Shown here: one piece after another, positions 30,302-41,511 of the stretch
Layout: every line of letters begins with the position of its first letter
Position numbering within the stretch: the first letter of the stretch is position 1
DNA from: Caballeronia catudaia
GTDB lineage: Bacteria; Pseudomonadota; Gammaproteobacteria; Burkholderiales; Burkholderiaceae
Assembly (NCBI RefSeq): GCF_001544755.2
Contig: NZ_FCOF02000001.1
Coordinates: forward strand, 393,903-457,902
DNA: 64,000 nucleotides
Direction: 5' to 3'
Position numbers and translations under genes: made by a program
The notes under the pieces: model-generated
What the model saw: only the letters and a program-made list of their open reading frames with translations
Told to the model about the DNA's origin: nothing
The model's database searches: none

Positions 30302-32160
30302 CAAAGGTCGTTTACCTGGAGTCGTTTGAGCGTTTTGACGAGCGTGTCGTTATCCGGTTCGAGCTTTTGCGCCTGCCGCCAGGTGGCGCGCGCCTGATCC
30401 TGCTGCCCGGACTTCCACTGGACCTCGCCCAGATGCGCGCCGATTTCGGCATTCGGCTGAAGGGTATAAGCGTTCTTGAGAATCTTCTCCGCTTCGGCCG
30501 AATTGCCCTGACGGAAGCGCGCCCAGCCGAGGCTGTCCATGATGAACGCGTCGTTGGGCGCGAGCGACACGGCCTTTTCGATCAGCTTCACTGCTTCGTC
30601 GAGCCGTTGATTGCGATCGACGAGCGAATAGCCGAGCGCGTTGTACGCCTGCGGATTGTTCGGTTGCGTGCGCATGAGCGTGCGCAGTTGAGTCTCCATG
30701 ACGTCGTAGTGGCCGTTCTTTTCCGCCGCCATCGCGTAGTCGTAGATGAGATCGGGATCGTCCGGGAACGCGGCCACGGCCTTCGCGAGATTCGCTTCGG
30801 CTTCCTTGTAGCGATGCGCCTCGAAGAGAATGGCCGAGTCGGTGCGCGCGAGCAGCGCCAGATCGCGCGGATCGGAGCTTTGCAGACTGCCGATCAGCGC
30901 GCGGGCGTCGTCGACCTTGCCTTGTTTCGCGAGCAGTTGTGCGCGCGTGATCTGAGCGGGCAGATACTGTTGGCTCGTACGCGGGATCTTGTCGAGCCAC
31001 TGACTCGCGGCGGCATCGTTCTTCTGCTCGAGCGCGAGTTGCGCAAGATAGATGTACGCCTGGCCGGGGTCCGCACCCGGCGTGCTTTCCGCCGTCTTCG
31101 CGTAGAGATTCAGAAAATCCTGCGCCTTGTCGAACTGCTTCTTCTGGATGTTGATGAGCGCGAGCGCCATCAACGGCGTCAGGTCCTTCGGATCGTTCTT
31201 GCGCATGATCTCGAACTGCTTCTGCGCATCGTCGATCCTGTCGGCCGACAGATACAACTGCGCGAGCGCGAGCCGTGCATCATGCGATTTCGGATTCTTG
31301 TCGAGATACTTCTCGAACGAGGCGATGCCTTCCTTGCGCTCTTCCGGGCCCATGCGCGCGAGCGTCAGCGCGGCGGGAAGATAGTCCGGCTTGAGTTGCA
31401 GCGCCTTTTCGAGCGATGCCTTCGCGCCCGGCGGATCGTCGGCGATCAGTTGCTGGCGCGCGAGCGCGAGTTGCGTCTCGGGCCGGTCCAGATCGTTTTT
31501 CGTCAGATCTTTGAGCACGTTGAGCCCGCCGATGCGATTCGGTCCGCGCGCGAGCAACGACTGCAACGACAGGATGGCCTCGCCGCGCTGCTCGGGCGAT
31601 ACCTTCGCGAGCTCACTCTCGAGCGTGGGCTTCGCGTCTTCGGGCTTGCCCGCGACAATCAGCAGCGACGCGCTCAATTGCGCCGCGCGCTCCGAATGCG
31701 GCGCGAACTGCTGCCAGAGTTGCGCCGACGTGAGCGCATCGTTCGGGCTTTGCGCCGCTATCGCGATCTCGGTTGCACGTTGTGCGAAACGCGGATCGTG
31801 CGTGTCGCGGGCGAGCGCGAGATAGGTTTGGAATGCGGGCGCGGGCTGGCCGCGTTGCAACGCGACTTCGGCCGCCAGTACCTGAAACACGATCTGGCTG
31901 GACATCGAGACGTTCGGCAGATCCTGCTTCTCCGCGCCGCTTACCGGCGCGGTCAGCAGATCGGCCGCGCTTTGTGCGTCGGACTGCTCATCGGCGCTCG
32001 GAACGGGCGTCGCGTTCGGTTCCTGAGCATGCGCGGGCGCGCACGCCAGCGCGGCCATCGCGAGCGCAACGGCGCCGGCGATCCGCGACATTGGCACGGC
32101 GAACGAATGCGTCGAGCTGACCCGACGCTTCGCAAACAGCTTCATGACGAACGAGTTCAT
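30301..32160 (-). CDS. TPR-repeat protein, probably periplasmic
   Basis: 619 residues. An N-terminal signal peptide (hydrophobic core [18 protein letters not shown], cleaved before QE) is followed by tandem tetratricopeptide repeats along most of the length. The clearest are [20 protein letters not shown] and, at the end, [17 protein letters not shown] and [12 protein letters not shown]. It is the usual gene upstream of lolB in Burkholderiaceae. The TPR scaffold suggests a protein-protein role in the envelope; function not established. The ATG at 32160 was chosen; one at 32145 is an alternative. Confidence 0.85.
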   Translation of the reverse strand: MNSFVMKLFAKRRVSSTHSFAVPMSRIAGAVALAMAALACAPAHAQEPNATPVPSADEQSDAQSAADLLTAPVSGAEKQDLPNVSMSSQIVFQVLAAEVALQRGQPAPAFQTYLALARDTHDPRFAQRATEIAIAAQSPNDALTSAQLWQQFAPHSERAAQLSASLLIVAGKPEDAKPTLESELAKVSPEQRGEAILSLQSLLARGPNRIGGLNVLKDLTKNDLDRPETQLALARQQLIADDPPGAKASLEKALQLKPDYLPAALTLARMGPEERKEGIASFEKYLDKNPKSHDARLALAQLYLSADRIDDAQKQFEIMRKNDPKDLTPLMALALINIQKKQFDKAQDFLNLYAKTAESTPGADPGQAYIYLAQLALEQKNDAAASQWLDKIPRTSQQYLPAQITRAQLLAKQGKVDDARALIGSLQSSDPRDLALLARTDSAILFEAHRYKEAEANLAKAVAAFPDDPDLIYDYAMAAEKNGHYDVMETQLRTLMRTQPNNPQAYNALGYSLVDRNQRLDEAVKLIEKAVSLAPNDAFIMDSLGWARFRQGNSAEAEKILKNAYTLQPNAEIGAHLGEVQWKSGQQDQARATWRQAQKLEPDNDTLVKTLKRLQVNDL

Positions 32161-32245
32161 GGAAATCCAGACGATGTTTCGGTCGATTGTAACGCGGTCG
32201 CTAAAATACCGGCACACTCGCCCCAGCAAGACGCTCTCCAGAAAA

Positions 32246-33076
32246 ATGCCCGAACTGCCGGAAGTCGAAGTCACCCGCCGGGGAATCGAACCCTATGTCG
32301 CCGGACGGCGCGTCGAGCACGTCGACGTGCGCACGCCCGCGCTGCGCTGGCCCATTCCGAAGCATCTTCCGAAGACGCTCGATCATCAGAAGATCGAGAA
32401 AGTCGAGCGACGCGGCAAGTATCTGCTGTTCGAAACCGCCGAGGGCTGGCTCATCGTTCATCTCGGCATGACCGGCACGCTGCGCGTCTTGCGTCACGTG
32501 CCGAAGCCGCCCGAGGCGGCAAAGCACGATCACGTCGATATCGTGTTCGACGAATTCATCCTGCGCTTTCGCGATCCGCGCCGCTTCGGCGCGATTCTCT
32601 GGCATCCGCGCGCGGACGGCGACGTGCTCGATCATCCGCTGCTCGCGAGCCTGGGCGTCGAGCCGTTCTCGCCGGAATTCTCCGGCGCGCTGCTGTTTCG
32701 CGAGACGCGCGGGCGCAAGGTGTCGGTGAAGCAGGCGCTGCTCGCGGGCGGGATCGTTGTGGGCGTGGGCAATATCTACGCGTCGGAGAGTCTTTTTCGG
32801 GCGGGCATCCGGCCGACGACCGCCGCCGGGCGCATCTCGCTCGTGCGCTACGACCTGCTCGCGGACGCGGTGCGCGTGACGCTCGCGGCCGCCATCGAAA
32901 AAGGCGGCAGCACGTTGCGTGACTTCGTCGGCAGCAATGGCGAATCGGGCTACTTCCAGCTCGACTATTTCGTCTATGATCGCGCGGGCCTGCCGTGCCA
33001 CGTCTGCGGGACCGCTATCAAACAGATCGTTCAAGGGCAGCGTTCGACTTACTTCTGTCCGCGCTGCCAACGCTAA
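32246..33076 (+). CDS. mutM: formamidopyrimidine-DNA glycosylase
   Basis: 276 residues. Excises 8-oxoguanine opposite C. The mature N-terminus [15 protein letters not shown] gives the catalytic Pro and Glu directly after the initiator Met, which fixes the start at 32246. [14 protein letters not shown] and TYFCPRCQR form the C-terminal zinc finger. Followed after six bases by mutY, so both arms of the GO system are in one operon. Confidence 0.97.
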   Translation: MPELPEVEVTRRGIEPYVAGRRVEHVDVRTPALRWPIPKHLPKTLDHQKIEKVERRGKYLLFETAEGWLIVHLGMTGTLRVLRHVPKPPEAAKHDHVDIVFDEFILRFRDPRRFGAILWHPRADGDVLDHPLLASLGVEPFSPEFSGALLFRETRGRKVSVKQALLAGGIVVGVGNIYASESLFRAGIRPTTAAGRISLVRYDLLADAVRVTLAAAIEKGGSTLRDFVGSNGESGYFQLDYFVYDRAGLPCHVCGTAIKQIVQGQRSTYFCPRCQR

Positions 33077-33082
33077 ATTCCG

Positions 33083-34144
33083 ATGCTCGCTCTTACAGAT
33101 TTTTCGTCGCGCCTCATCGCGTGGCAACGCATTCACGGCCGCCACGACCTGCCGTGGCAGAACACGCGCGACGCGTACCGCATCTGGCTTTCGGAGATCA
33201 TGCTGCAGCAGACGCAGGTCTCGACCGTCATCCCTTATTACGCGCGCTTTCTCGAACGCTTTCCCACGGTGACGGCGCTCGCCAATGCGCCGATCGACGA
33301 TGTCATGGCGCTCTGGGCCGGGCTCGGCTACTACTCGCGCGCGCGCAATCTGCATCGATGTGCGCAGACCGTGGCGCACGAACATGGCGGCGCGTTCCCC
33401 CAGACCGTCGACGAACTTTCGTTGTTGCCCGGCATCGGGCGTTCGACGGCGGCGGCGATCGCGTCGTTTGCGTTCGGCGCGCGCGCGACCATTCTCGATG
33501 GCAATGTGAAGCGCGTGCTCGCGCGCGTATTCGGCGTCGAAGGCTTCCCAGGCGAAAAGAAAGTCGAAAACGCGATGTGGGCGCTCGCCGAATCGCTTCT
33601 TCCCGATGCCGCGAACAAGGAAGACGTCACCGCATACACGCAGGGCCTGATGGACCTCGGCGCGACGCTCTGCACGCGCGGCAAGCCGGATTGCGCGCGC
33701 TGTCCGTTCGCGTCGGATTGCGTGGCCAAAGTCGAAGGGCGTCAGCGCGAATTGCCCGCGGCGCGCCCGAAGAAAGCCGTGCCGACGCGCAAGACATGGA
33801 TGCTCGTTCTGAAGGACGGCGATTCGATCCTGCTGCAGAAGCGTCCGTCGATCGGTATCTGGGGCGGTCTGTGGAGTCTGCCCGAAGCCGGGGACGAAGT
33901 CGCGCTCTTGGAAGTCGCGCGGAACCTCGGCGCCGACGTGCACCTGGAGCGTCTCGCGCCGCTATCGCACGCGTTCACGCACTTCAAGCTGGATATCGAG
34001 CCGCGCCTGGCCGAAGCGCGCTGCGCGCCGTGCGAGTTGATGGACACGGAAACGGTCTGGGCGCCGCTTTCCCGCATCGATGCCTACGGCGTGCCGGCTC
34101 CGGTGCGCAAGCTGATCGATGCTTTGAGCGGTTCGCTCATCTGA
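33083..34144 (+). CDS. mutY: A/G-specific adenine glycosylase
   Basis: 353 residues. Removes A mispaired with 8-oxoG. HhH-GPD domain with EIMLQQTQVSTVIPYY and LPGIGRSTAAAIASFAFG including the catalytic Asp in ILDGNVKRVLAR. The [4Fe-4S] ligands have the C-x6-C-x2-C-x5-C spacing in CTRGKPDCARCPFASDC. The C-terminal Nudix-like domain recognises 8-oxoG. Convergent with the LON-domain gene, two bases apart. Confidence 0.97.
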   Translation: MLALTDFSSRLIAWQRIHGRHDLPWQNTRDAYRIWLSEIMLQQTQVSTVIPYYARFLERFPTVTALANAPIDDVMALWAGLGYYSRARNLHRCAQTVAHEHGGAFPQTVDELSLLPGIGRSTAAAIASFAFGARATILDGNVKRVLARVFGVEGFPGEKKVENAMWALAESLLPDAANKEDVTAYTQGLMDLGATLCTRGKPDCARCPFASDCVAKVEGRQRELPAARPKKAVPTRKTWMLVLKDGDSILLQKRPSIGIWGGLWSLPEAGDEVALLEVARNLGADVHLERLAPLSHAFTHFKLDIEPRLAEARCAPCELMDTETVWAPLSRIDAYGVPAPVRKLIDALSGSLI

Positions 34145-34146
34145 AG

Positions 34147-34779
34147 CTATAGCAACTGATGGTGCTGCATGTAGTGATGCACCACGTCGATGCGCGCGCC
34201 CGCGTCCATCAGTTCCATGAGCTTCTGGCGCGCGCGCATCGGGATCGGCAGGATTTCGGCGAGACGGTTCGACACCCACGTCGGATCGTCATATAGGAAC
34301 GGCTCGACGAAAGGCAGGTTCTGCGGCTCGCGTTCCTTGATCGTGTCGACGATCCGCTCCAGCACTTCCGCACACGCGCCGAACTTGGCGAGCGCCTCGG
34401 CGCCTTGCAGCGGTTGATCGTCGCCCAGCAACTCCGCCGTGCCAACGAGCAGATTGCTCGGCTCCACGCGATGATCCGTCAGCCTGAAGCGCTCGGTGCC
34501 GCGCGCCTGGACGAGCAGGAGGCCGAAGGTATCGACATCGCATTCCGAGATTTCGGCGAGACAGCCGATGTTTTCCGGCACCGACGGATCGCCCGGCGAC
34601 GCGACCTCGTGCCCGCTCTTCAGCAGGCACACGCCGAACGGCGTCTGCTCGCGCAGGCACTCGCGCGCCATGTCCAGATAGCGTGCCTCGAAAACTTTGA
34701 GCGGCAACAGGCCGCCCGGAAACAGCACGGTGTGAAGCGGAAACAACGGCAAGTCGGCCAAAACGGGATTCGCGGACAT
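34147..34779 (-). CDS. LON N-terminal (substrate-binding) domain protein
   Basis: 210 residues; only a LON substrate-recognition domain (LPLFPLHTVLFPGGLLPLKV, ARYLDMARECL), with no AAA or protease part. Family members are widespread but uncharacterised. The start at 34779 has AGGAGG six to seven bases upstream. Lies next to rapZ on the same strand. Confidence 0.88.
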   Translation of the reverse strand: MSANPVLADLPLFPLHTVLFPGGLLPLKVFEARYLDMARECLREQTPFGVCLLKSGHEVASPGDPSVPENIGCLAEISECDVDTFGLLLVQARGTERFRLTDHRVEPSNLLVGTAELLGDDQPLQGAEALAKFGACAEVLERIVDTIKEREPQNLPFVEPFLYDDPTWVSNRLAEILPIPMRARQKLMELMDAGARIDVVHHYMQHHQLL

Positions 34780-34838
34780 CGCGTCCCTCCTGAGTGGACC
34801 GCCGGCGCGGCGATCAGGTTCGCGTGTGAGGCGCGCTG

Positions 34839-35711
34839 TCACCCAGCCGGGATGGGCGCGTCACGATGCCGCACGATCACATTTGCCGTCTCGCAAAAGC
34901 GCGCGGCGAGCGCCTCCGCGATGAACACCGAGCGATGCTGGCCGCCGGTACAGCCGATCGCGACAGTGAGATAGCTGCGGTTGTCGTCGCGAAAACGCGG
35001 CAGCCATTTGCCGACGAACGCGCCGATGTCGTCGATCATCTCGCCGACCAGCGGTTGCGCAGTAAGAAAGTCGATGATCGGTTGATCGAGGCCCGTGAAC
35101 GGGCGCAACTCACGGTCGTAATACGGATTGGGCAGCGCGCGCACGTCGAACACGAGGTCGGCGTCGAGCGGCACGCCGCGCTTGAAGCCGAACGATTCGA
35201 ACATCAGCGTGAGATCGGCGGCGTCCGTCTCCACGAAGCGCTTGACCCAGGCCCGCAGCACGTTCGAACGCAAATTGCTCGTGTCGATCTGATGGCCGTA
35301 TTCGGCGAGGCCCGCGACCAGTTCGCGCTCGCGCTCGATGGCTTCGGCAAGCGAGTTCAGCACGCCGACGTCGGCTTCGCGCATCGGCGGGCCGGAAAGC
35401 GGGTGGCGCCGGCGCGTCTCGGAGAAGCGCTGGATCAGCGACTGCGTGCTTGCGTTCAGGAACAGCACGCGCAGATCGTAGTCGTGCGAAAGCGTATTGA
35501 TGATGGCCGGCACTTCGTCGAGCGAGAGGCTCGAGCGCGCGTCGATCGCGACGGCGAGCCGCGTCTGGCCTTCCTTCGCGAGATAGGCGGCGAGTTCAGG
35601 GAGAAAGCGCGGCGGCAGATTATCGACGCAGTAGTAGCCCCCGTCTTCCAGGGCGTTCAGCGCAACGGACTTGCCGGAACCGGAGATGCCGGTGATCAGG
35701 ATGATACGCAT
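34839..35711 (-). CDS. rapZ: RNase adapter / nucleotide-binding protein RapZ
   Basis: 290 residues. Walker A GISGSGKS at residues 8-15; C-terminal domain with [17 protein letters not shown]. In E. coli RapZ presents GlmZ RNA to RNase E and so controls glmS. Here it sits in the rpoN-hpf-ptsN-hprK cluster, as in many proteobacteria. No GlmZ-like RNA was recognised in the window, so its target here is unknown. Confidence 0.95.
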   Translation of the reverse strand: MRIILITGISGSGKSVALNALEDGGYYCVDNLPPRFLPELAAYLAKEGQTRLAVAIDARSSLSLDEVPAIINTLSHDYDLRVLFLNASTQSLIQRFSETRRRHPLSGPPMREADVGVLNSLAEAIERERELVAGLAEYGHQIDTSNLRSNVLRAWVKRFVETDAADLTLMFESFGFKRGVPLDADLVFDVRALPNPYYDRELRPFTGLDQPIIDFLTAQPLVGEMIDDIGAFVGKWLPRFRDDNRSYLTVAIGCTGGQHRSVFIAEALAARFCETANVIVRHRDAPIPAG

Positions 35712-35792
35712 GGGTTTTCGGGGTTCGCTTTCTCTTAGCTTAGCACCTGCGCTCGATTCGATTCGATCCGCGCAACGTCCTGCCAGACGCGT

Positions 35793-36761
35793 TCAGATCA
35801 GCTTGCCGGGAAACTGGCTGTCGGGGTCCTGCATGGCGAGGCGCTGACGATCCATGAAGTCGCGCAGGGTGTCGATGCCGCGCAACTGCAGAATCGTGTT
35901 GCGCACGGCGGCCTCGACCAGCACGGCCAGGTTGCGGCCCGCCGCGACCTGAATCGTCACTTTGCTGATCGGCAGGCCCAGCACGTCGACGGTCTGACTT
36001 TCGAGCGGCAGGCGCTGGAATTCGCCGTCCGGCCGGCGCACGAGCTGAACGATCAGCTTGAGCTTCATTTTCCGGCGCACGGCGGTTTCGCCGAAAATCG
36101 TCTTGATGTCGAGCAGGCCGAGGCCGCGCACTTCGAGCAGGTTTTGCAGCAGCGGCGGGCAGCGGCCCTCCACGAAGTCGGGGCCGAGGCGCACGAAATC
36201 CACGGCGTCATCCGCGACGAGGCCGTGACCGCGGCTGATGAGTTCCAGCCCGAGCTCGCTTTTGCCGAGACCCGAGTCGCCGGTCAGCAGCACGCCCATG
36301 CCGAGAATGTCGATGAAAACGCCATGCAGCGTCGCGCGCGGCGCGAGAATGCGCGACATATACGCACGCAGGCTGTCGATGACGGCGGCCGCGGACATGC
36401 GCGTTGTGAAGAGCGGCGTGGATGAGCGCGTGCAGCGCAGGACGAGTTCGGGCGGCGCGCCGACTTCGCCCGCAACGACCAGAAACGGCGGCTCGAGCGC
36501 GATCAGCTCGGCCATGTGGCGCGAGCGGTCTTCATCGGACTGGCGTTGGTAGTAGTTGATCTCGGCGTCGCCGAGCACCTGGATACGGTTCGGGTGAATC
36601 AGGTTCAGGTGGCCGACGAGATCGGCGCTCGATGTCGCGTTCGCGACCGTCTCGCTCGAAAAACCGCGTTCCCAGCCCTCGTGCCCGGTGAGCCAGCTGA
36701 GCTTCAGGGCGGCGGCGTTGTCGTCGAAAATGCTTTGGGCGTTGATGCTGGACGTATCCAT
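35793..36761 (-). CDS. hprK: HPr kinase/phosphorylase
   Basis: 322 residues. Walker A GDSGLGKS at 161-168 follows the N-terminal HprK domain; the C-terminal signature includes [16 protein letters not shown]. It phosphorylates and dephosphorylates a serine of HPr. In proteobacteria it accompanies the nitrogen PTS. Located between rapZ and ptsN. The ATG at 36761 gives the usual N-terminus; GGAG lies nine bases upstream. Confidence 0.93.
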   Translation of the reverse strand: MDTSSINAQSIFDDNAAALKLSWLTGHEGWERGFSSETVANATSSADLVGHLNLIHPNRIQVLGDAEINYYQRQSDEDRSRHMAELIALEPPFLVVAGEVGAPPELVLRCTRSSTPLFTTRMSAAAVIDSLRAYMSRILAPRATLHGVFIDILGMGVLLTGDSGLGKSELGLELISRGHGLVADDAVDFVRLGPDFVEGRCPPLLQNLLEVRGLGLLDIKTIFGETAVRRKMKLKLIVQLVRRPDGEFQRLPLESQTVDVLGLPISKVTIQVAAGRNLAVLVEAAVRNTILQLRGIDTLRDFMDRQRLAMQDPDSQFPGKLI

Positions 36762-36938
36762 GAGGCCGGAACTCCGTTGGAAGCCGGGAGCAGCCTTCGC
36801 GTGCAGACGAAGCGGGTTGCTTCGCTCTTTTCGCATGGCGCTGCGTTTGACCGATTGTGCCCCAGAAGCTTTGCGTAAGCGAGGCGCGCCGGGTGCCGGC
36901 GTGAACCTCGATCGCGAGTCGCTATGTTGGAGTGGCTA

Positions 36939-37394
36939 TCACGGTTGCCATTGCGTGAGCACTTGATAAAGCGCATCACGATTTTCTTCCTTGTGCAGAC
37001 GCTCGCGCGCCTCGCTGTCGGAGAGCAGTTGCGCGATCTCCGAGAGAATTTCCAGATGCTGTTGCGTCGCCTGTTCGGGCACGAGCAGGAAGATCAACAG
37101 GGAGACCGGCTGGCCGTCGGGCGATTCGAACGCGACCGGTTCGGCGAGGCGCACGAACGCGGCGACCGGTTGCTTCAGCCCCTTGATACGGCCGTGCGGA
37201 ATGGCGACGCCCTCGCCGAGGCCGGTCGAGCCGAGGCGCTCACGAGCGAAGAGATTGTCAGTGACGGTGCTGCGAGCGATGCCGTTCTGGTTCTCAAAAA
37301 TCAGGCCCGCTTGCTCGAATACGCGTTTCTTGCTGGTAACGGGCAGTCCGAGAACCACGTTCTCGATGGGAAGGAATTTGGCTAAACGATTCAT
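36939..37394 (-). CDS. ptsN: PTS IIA-like nitrogen regulatory protein (EIIA-Ntr)
   Basis: 151 residues. Phosphorylated at His67 in GVAIPHGRIKGL by the NPr/EI-Ntr chain. Regulates potassium transport and sigma-54-related functions rather than sugar import. The ATG at 37394 was chosen since the upstream extension is not conserved in type. Distance of 177 bases to hprK. Confidence 0.95.
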   Translation of the reverse strand: MNRLAKFLPIENVVLGLPVTSKKRVFEQAGLIFENQNGIARSTVTDNLFARERLGSTGLGEGVAIPHGRIKGLKQPVAAFVRLAEPVAFESPDGQPVSLLIFLLVPEQATQQHLEILSEIAQLLSDSEARERLHKEENRDALYQVLTQWQP

Positions 37395-37804
37395 GTTGGC
37401 AGGCAGATGCGTGGCCTGATAGCTCCTCATCGTGGCCGCTGTCTGAAAGCGCTCACGGCGATGGTGAAACGAAAATGCGCTGGCGGCGTTTTTCCTGCAG
37501 CGTGCGTGTCATAACCGAAATTAACCGGACCATTATAGAACAGCGCAAAGTCCGATGGTGCGCCGCGCCATTGCACCATTTTCGATCCAATGTGCAGCAC
37601 AAAGCCCTGAAAATCAATGGCTTGTACCTTGCTACGGCCAAAATCCAACAAAAAAGCCGCCAGTCGGGGCGGCTTCGGTTGGGCGCGTGCCTGTGTGAAC
37701 CGTTTTCGGATGGTCGAGGATTTCCTGGAATCGTGCCCGCCGTTTGTGGCGGCGGGGCATCGCTGTCATCCGTCGGTCAGGTTGCGAGCACGCGAGCCGA
37801 GTGC
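37395..37804. other. intergenic region hpf-ptsN with terminator and candidate ptsN promoter
   Basis: 410 bases without a gene. It contains the hpf terminator (37648-37675), a perfect TATAAT on the minus strand at 37537-37532, and an ATGGTGC/GCACCAT inverted repeat (37555-37561, 37573-37579) where the -35 should be. No good -35 hexamer was found. Confidence 0.5.
37648..37675 (-). terminator. rho-independent terminator of hpf
   Basis: Minus strand: AAGCCGCC and GGCGGCTT pair around a six-base loop followed by a six-T run, 130 bases after the hpf stop. Confidence 0.82.
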
Positions 37805-38164
37805 TCAGGGCGACGGCGCTTCCACTTCGTGCGGTTCGCCGCGGTACTTCACTGATTCGTGAGCGTGGCCCTGAATCTTGTCCTTGTGCTTGATGACTTG
37901 CCGGTCCAGCTTGTCGACCATCAGGTCGATCGCCGCGTACATATCAGCGTCACAACTCTCGATAAAAATGTCCTTGCCCTTGAGATGCAGGTTGATTTCT
38001 GCCTTCTGCCTCTTTTCCTTTTCCCTATGATTGTCGACCGAGAGGACAACGTTGCCGTCGATAACTTGATCGAAGTGACGGAGCACCCGTTCCAGCTTCG
38101 TGATCACGTACTCGCGCAACGCAGGCGTCAATTCGAGGTGGTGTCCGCTGATCTTCAGATTCAT
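37805..38164 (-). CDS. hpf: ribosome hibernation promoting factor (short HPF/YfiA type)
   Basis: 119 residues, single S30AE domain: [20 protein letters not shown], then the [19 protein letters not shown] helix. Binds the decoding centre of resting ribosomes and promotes 100S dimers. It lacks the C-terminal extension of long HPF. Directly downstream of rpoN as in enterics. Confidence 0.95.
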   Translation of the reverse strand: MNLKISGHHLELTPALREYVITKLERVLRHFDQVIDGNVVLSVDNHREKEKRQKAEINLHLKGKDIFIESCDADMYAAIDLMVDKLDRQVIKHKDKIQGHAHESVKYRGEPHEVEAPSP

Positions 38165-38348
38165 AGTTGCTCTCCAAGCTAGTGGCCGTGAGATCACGTC
38201 GGCTCGTCCGATACCGGTCGGCTGTGCCTCCCGTCAGCGCGTCGTGCTGGCGCGACTGAAAAACGGGGTGCATCGGCCGGCACGTCCGCGCTTTCGCAAT
38301 GCGGCCGGTAAACGCCCACCGCAACACGCGATGGACTACAGAGACGGG

Positions 38349-39863
38349 TCATAGAGACTTGCGCAGATTCACTGCCGGGATCCTGAGGGCTTCGCGGTAC
38401 TTGGCGACGGTGCGCCGCGCGACCACGAATCCTTGTTCCGCCAGCAGTTCGGCGATGCGGCTGTCTGAAAGAGGAGTTTTGGTGTCTTCCGCTCCTATCA
38501 GTTGCTTGATGAGTGCGCGAATCGCCGTGGACGATGCCGCGCCTCCTGTGTCGGTCGAAACGTGCGATCCAAAGAAGTACTTAAATTCAAGCGTCCCGAA
38601 TGGGGTGAGCATGTACTTGCCTGTGGTCACACGTGAAACTGTCGACTCGTGTAATCCCAGCGTATCAGCAATCTCCCGCAAAACCAAGGGCCGCATGGCG
38701 ATTTCGCCATGTGCAAAGAAGTTCTTCTGACGCTCCACGATTGCTTGCGCGACGCGCAAAATCGTCTCAAACCTCTGCTGAATATTCTTGATGAGCCAGC
38801 GTGCTTCCTGCAATTGTTGACGCAGTGAGCCGCTGCCGGGATCGCCGCGATTGTTGCGCAGGATGTTCGCGTACAAATGGTTAATGCGCAGCTTCGGCAC
38901 GATCTCGGGATTAAGCTCGGCGGTCCATCCGCTCGCGGACTTTCTGACGAGGATGTCCGGCACCACGTAGTCCGCTTCGCTCTTGCCATATGCCGCGCCC
39001 GGAAACGGCTCCAGCGACTTGATCAGCAAATGCGCGTCCCGCAGGGCGTCGTCGCCGGCCTTCAACTGTTTGCGCAAACGCGTGAAATCGCGCGCCGCGA
39101 GCAATTCCAGATGATTCGTGACGATCTCGAGCGCCAGCGTGCGCGTGGGTGAGCCGTCGAGCCGCAGCAACTGCAGCTTGAGGCATTCCGATGCCGAGCG
39201 TCCGCCGACGCCGGGCGGATCGAAGCTCTGAAGCAACGCGAGTGCCGCGCTCAGTTCGTCGATGTCTACTTCGAGCTCTTCCGGCAGATCGGTCTGAACC
39301 TCATCGAGCGATGACGTCAGATAGCCGTCCTCGTCCAGCGATTCGATCAGGAAAATGACGAGCGCGCGATCCCGCTGATTCGCGGCGGTCATGCGCAACT
39401 GCGCGGTCAGATGGTCGCGCAGCGTCGTGGTCGATTCGTGGATTTGCAGCGGCGGGAGATCGTCGTCGTCGGAGGCGTTGTTCGCGCGACCGTAGTCTTC
39501 GAGATTCCATGAGCTGGAATCCTGGCCGCTGTCCGACCCCAGCCCGTTGTACTCGTCCACGCCCTGCGGCTCGCTTTCCGTACGCTCGGAACTCGACGTG
39601 GAGGACGTGGAGCCGTTGCTCATCATCGGCTCGGAGGGCGCGCTCTGCGCCGCCGGCGATGCGATCAGCGAGCCGTCTGCGGCGACGCGCAGCGGGCTCG
39701 AGATCCAGTCGTCGTCGTTCTCGAGGAGCGGATTCTGCGCGACCGCCATCGCGACTTCCTGCTGCAGTTCGAGCGTAGACAACTGCAGCAGCCGGATCGA
39801 CTGCTGCAGTTGCGGGGTCAGCGCAAGATGCTGCGAGAGGCGGAGTTGGAGGCTGGCTTTCAT
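38349..39863 (-). CDS. rpoN: RNA polymerase sigma-54 factor
   Basis: 504 residues. Region I is Gln/Leu-rich ([20 protein letters not shown]); region II is acidic and variable (about 60-135). Core-binding and HTH parts follow, and the RpoN box [10 protein letters not shown] lies near the C-terminus. Directs transcription from -24/-12 promoters with enhancer-binding proteins. Upstream lptB has its own terminator, so rpoN needs its own promoter. Confidence 0.97.
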   Translation of the reverse strand: MKASLQLRLSQHLALTPQLQQSIRLLQLSTLELQQEVAMAVAQNPLLENDDDWISSPLRVAADGSLIASPAAQSAPSEPMMSNGSTSSTSSSERTESEPQGVDEYNGLGSDSGQDSSSWNLEDYGRANNASDDDDLPPLQIHESTTTLRDHLTAQLRMTAANQRDRALVIFLIESLDEDGYLTSSLDEVQTDLPEELEVDIDELSAALALLQSFDPPGVGGRSASECLKLQLLRLDGSPTRTLALEIVTNHLELLAARDFTRLRKQLKAGDDALRDAHLLIKSLEPFPGAAYGKSEADYVVPDILVRKSASGWTAELNPEIVPKLRINHLYANILRNNRGDPGSGSLRQQLQEARWLIKNIQQRFETILRVAQAIVERQKNFFAHGEIAMRPLVLREIADTLGLHESTVSRVTTGKYMLTPFGTLEFKYFFGSHVSTDTGGAASSTAIRALIKQLIGAEDTKTPLSDSRIAELLAEQGFVVARRTVAKYREALRIPAVNLRKSL

Positions 39864-39921
39864 GGCAAAGTTTTAATCATTGTAGAGAGTTTGCCACGCG
39901 CGCGAAACCTCGCGGGGATTC

Positions 39922-39955
39922 GAAAAAAGCCGTGCCGCCCGGGAAGGGCGGCACG
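39922..39955 (-). terminator. rho-independent terminator of lptB
   Basis: Minus strand: CGTGCCGCCC and GGGCGGCACG form a 10-bp stem with a five-base loop, followed by GC and a six-T run. Confidence 0.85.
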
Positions 39956-40015
39956 CAAGTTTTGCTGGTTGCGGACTGGTGCGGCGCGCACTATGCGCGC
40001 CGCGCCGTCGAGCGG

Positions 40016-40798
40016 TCACATCCGGAAATGCTCGCCGAGATAGACGCGCCGTACGCTCTCGTTCTCGATGATCTCGCCCGGCGCGCCGGCCGCGAGCACG
40101 GAGCCGTCGCTGATGATGTACGCATGATCGCAGATACCGAGCGTCTCGCGCACGTTATGGTCGGTGATCAAGACGCCGATGTTGCGCTGCTTCAGAAACT
40201 TCACGATTTTCTGAATTTCCAGCACGGCGATTGGGTCGACGCCCGCAAACGGCTCGTCGAGCAGGATGAAGCTCGGATTGGTTGCGAGCGCGCGTGCGAT
40301 TTCCACTCGACGGCGCTCGCCGCCCGACAGCGACAACGCCGGATTCTCGCGCAGATGCGCGATCTGCAATTCGTCGAGCAAGGCTTCTGCGCGCTGGGTT
40401 ATGGCGTCTTTGGACAGGCGTTTTCCCGCTTGGTCCGTTTGCAGTTCCAGCACCGCGCGGATGTTCTGTTCGACAGTGAGCTTGCGGAACACCGACGCTT
40501 CCTGCGGCAGATACGACAAGCCGAGATGCGCGCGCTGGTGGATCGGCAGAAGGCTGATCGATTTGCCGTCGAGGTCGATCTCGCCGGCATCGAGCGGCAC
40601 GAGGCCGACGATCATATAGAACGACGTGGTCTTGCCCGCGCCGTTGGGCCCGAGCAGTCCGACCACTTCGCCGCTCTTCACGTCGAGCGACACGTCTTTC
40701 ACCACGGTGCGCGACCCGTAACGCTTCTTCAGATTGCGGACGACGAGCGAACTCGACTCGCCTTCCGGCTTGCGGTGGGGCATGGCGGGCGAATTCAC
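40016..40798 (-). CDS. lptB: LPS export ABC transporter ATP-binding protein
   Basis: 260 residues. Walker [16 protein letters not shown], signature [15 protein letters not shown], Walker [15 protein letters not shown]. Powers LPS extraction with LptFG. The start is GTG at 40798, overlapping the lptA stop by four bases (GTGA); an ATG at 40783 is an alternative. Part of kdsD-kdsC-lptC-lptA-lptB. Confidence 0.96.
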   Translation of the reverse strand: MNSPAMPHRKPEGESSSLVVRNLKKRYGSRTVVKDVSLDVKSGEVVGLLGPNGAGKTTSFYMIVGLVPLDAGEIDLDGKSISLLPIHQRAHLGLSYLPQEASVFRKLTVEQNIRAVLELQTDQAGKRLSKDAITQRAEALLDELQIAHLRENPALSLSGGERRRVEIARALATNPSFILLDEPFAGVDPIAVLEIQKIVKFLKQRNIGVLITDHNVRETLGICDHAYIISDGSVLAAGAPGEIIENESVRRVYLGEHFRM

Positions 40799-41481
40799 TG
40801 CTGCGGCTGTCCTTGAATGGTGTTCGACGGAGAAAGCGTGGCGGGCGATCCGTTCAGCGGCGCGGCGCCGCCCGAACGCGGCGCGAGCATCGCGCGCACA
40901 CGGCCGCCTGGATTGCCGGGACCGGCCTGGTCCTTGCCCGCGGTCGCCGTATAGAAATCCTTCTGGCCGTCGTAGGTGATCACGCTGCCGTGCACTTCGT
41001 CCTGCACCTTCGTCTGGCCTTGCAGGCGGCGCACGACGGCGCGCGTCGTGAGCTTGGTGAAGTCGTTCTTGCCGTCGTAGTCGATGCGCACTGCGTTGCC
41101 GTCGATGTACTCGTCCACGCCGTCACGCTTCTGGCGGAAGTACGAGAGATTATTGCCGGTCGACGTGCCCGTCGCGTACTGATAGCCCTGCGGATCCTGC
41201 GTGACTTCCACGCGATCCGCCTTGATGATGATCGTGCCCTTGGTCGCGACGACATGACCCGTGAAGATGTTCTTCTGGTTGAGGTCGTCGTAGGACATGT
41301 TGTCCGCTTCGATGTTGAGCGGCTTGTCGCGGTCGGCCTTCTCGGCGTGCGCGGGCAGCGCGACGAACGCGGCGGAGATGGCGAGCGCAGCAGCGAGCCC
41401 GGCCCGCGCGGCGTGCGTGGCGCGGCGCGCGGGCGTTGCGCACGCATGGCCGCCATCGGGACGAAGGTACCTTTCGTTCAT
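40795..41481 (-). CDS. lptA: LPS transport periplasmic protein LptA
   Basis: 228 residues. A long N-terminal signal region, cleaved near ALPAHA-EK, then the OstA beta-jellyroll ([35 protein letters not shown]). Bridges LPS across the periplasm. The Pro/Gly/Ser-rich C-terminal 45 residues are likely disordered. Begins 30 bases after lptC. Confidence 0.94.
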   Translation of the reverse strand: MNERYLRPDGGHACATPARRATHAARAGLAAALAISAAFVALPAHAEKADRDKPLNIEADNMSYDDLNQKNIFTGHVVATKGTIIIKADRVEVTQDPQGYQYATGTSTGNNLSYFRQKRDGVDEYIDGNAVRIDYDGKNDFTKLTTRAVVRRLQGQTKVQDEVHGSVITYDGQKDFYTATAGKDQAGPGNPGGRVRAMLAPRSGGAAPLNGSPATLSPSNTIQGQPQQ

Positions 41482-41511
41482 GCAGTCAAAATTCGGATGG
41501 GAGTGCCGGGA

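Noticed and set aside
37555..37579. NtrC binding site near ptsN
   Set aside because: The arms read ATGGTGC...GCACCAT, the reverse arrangement of the NtrC consensus, so only a generic inverted repeat is reported.
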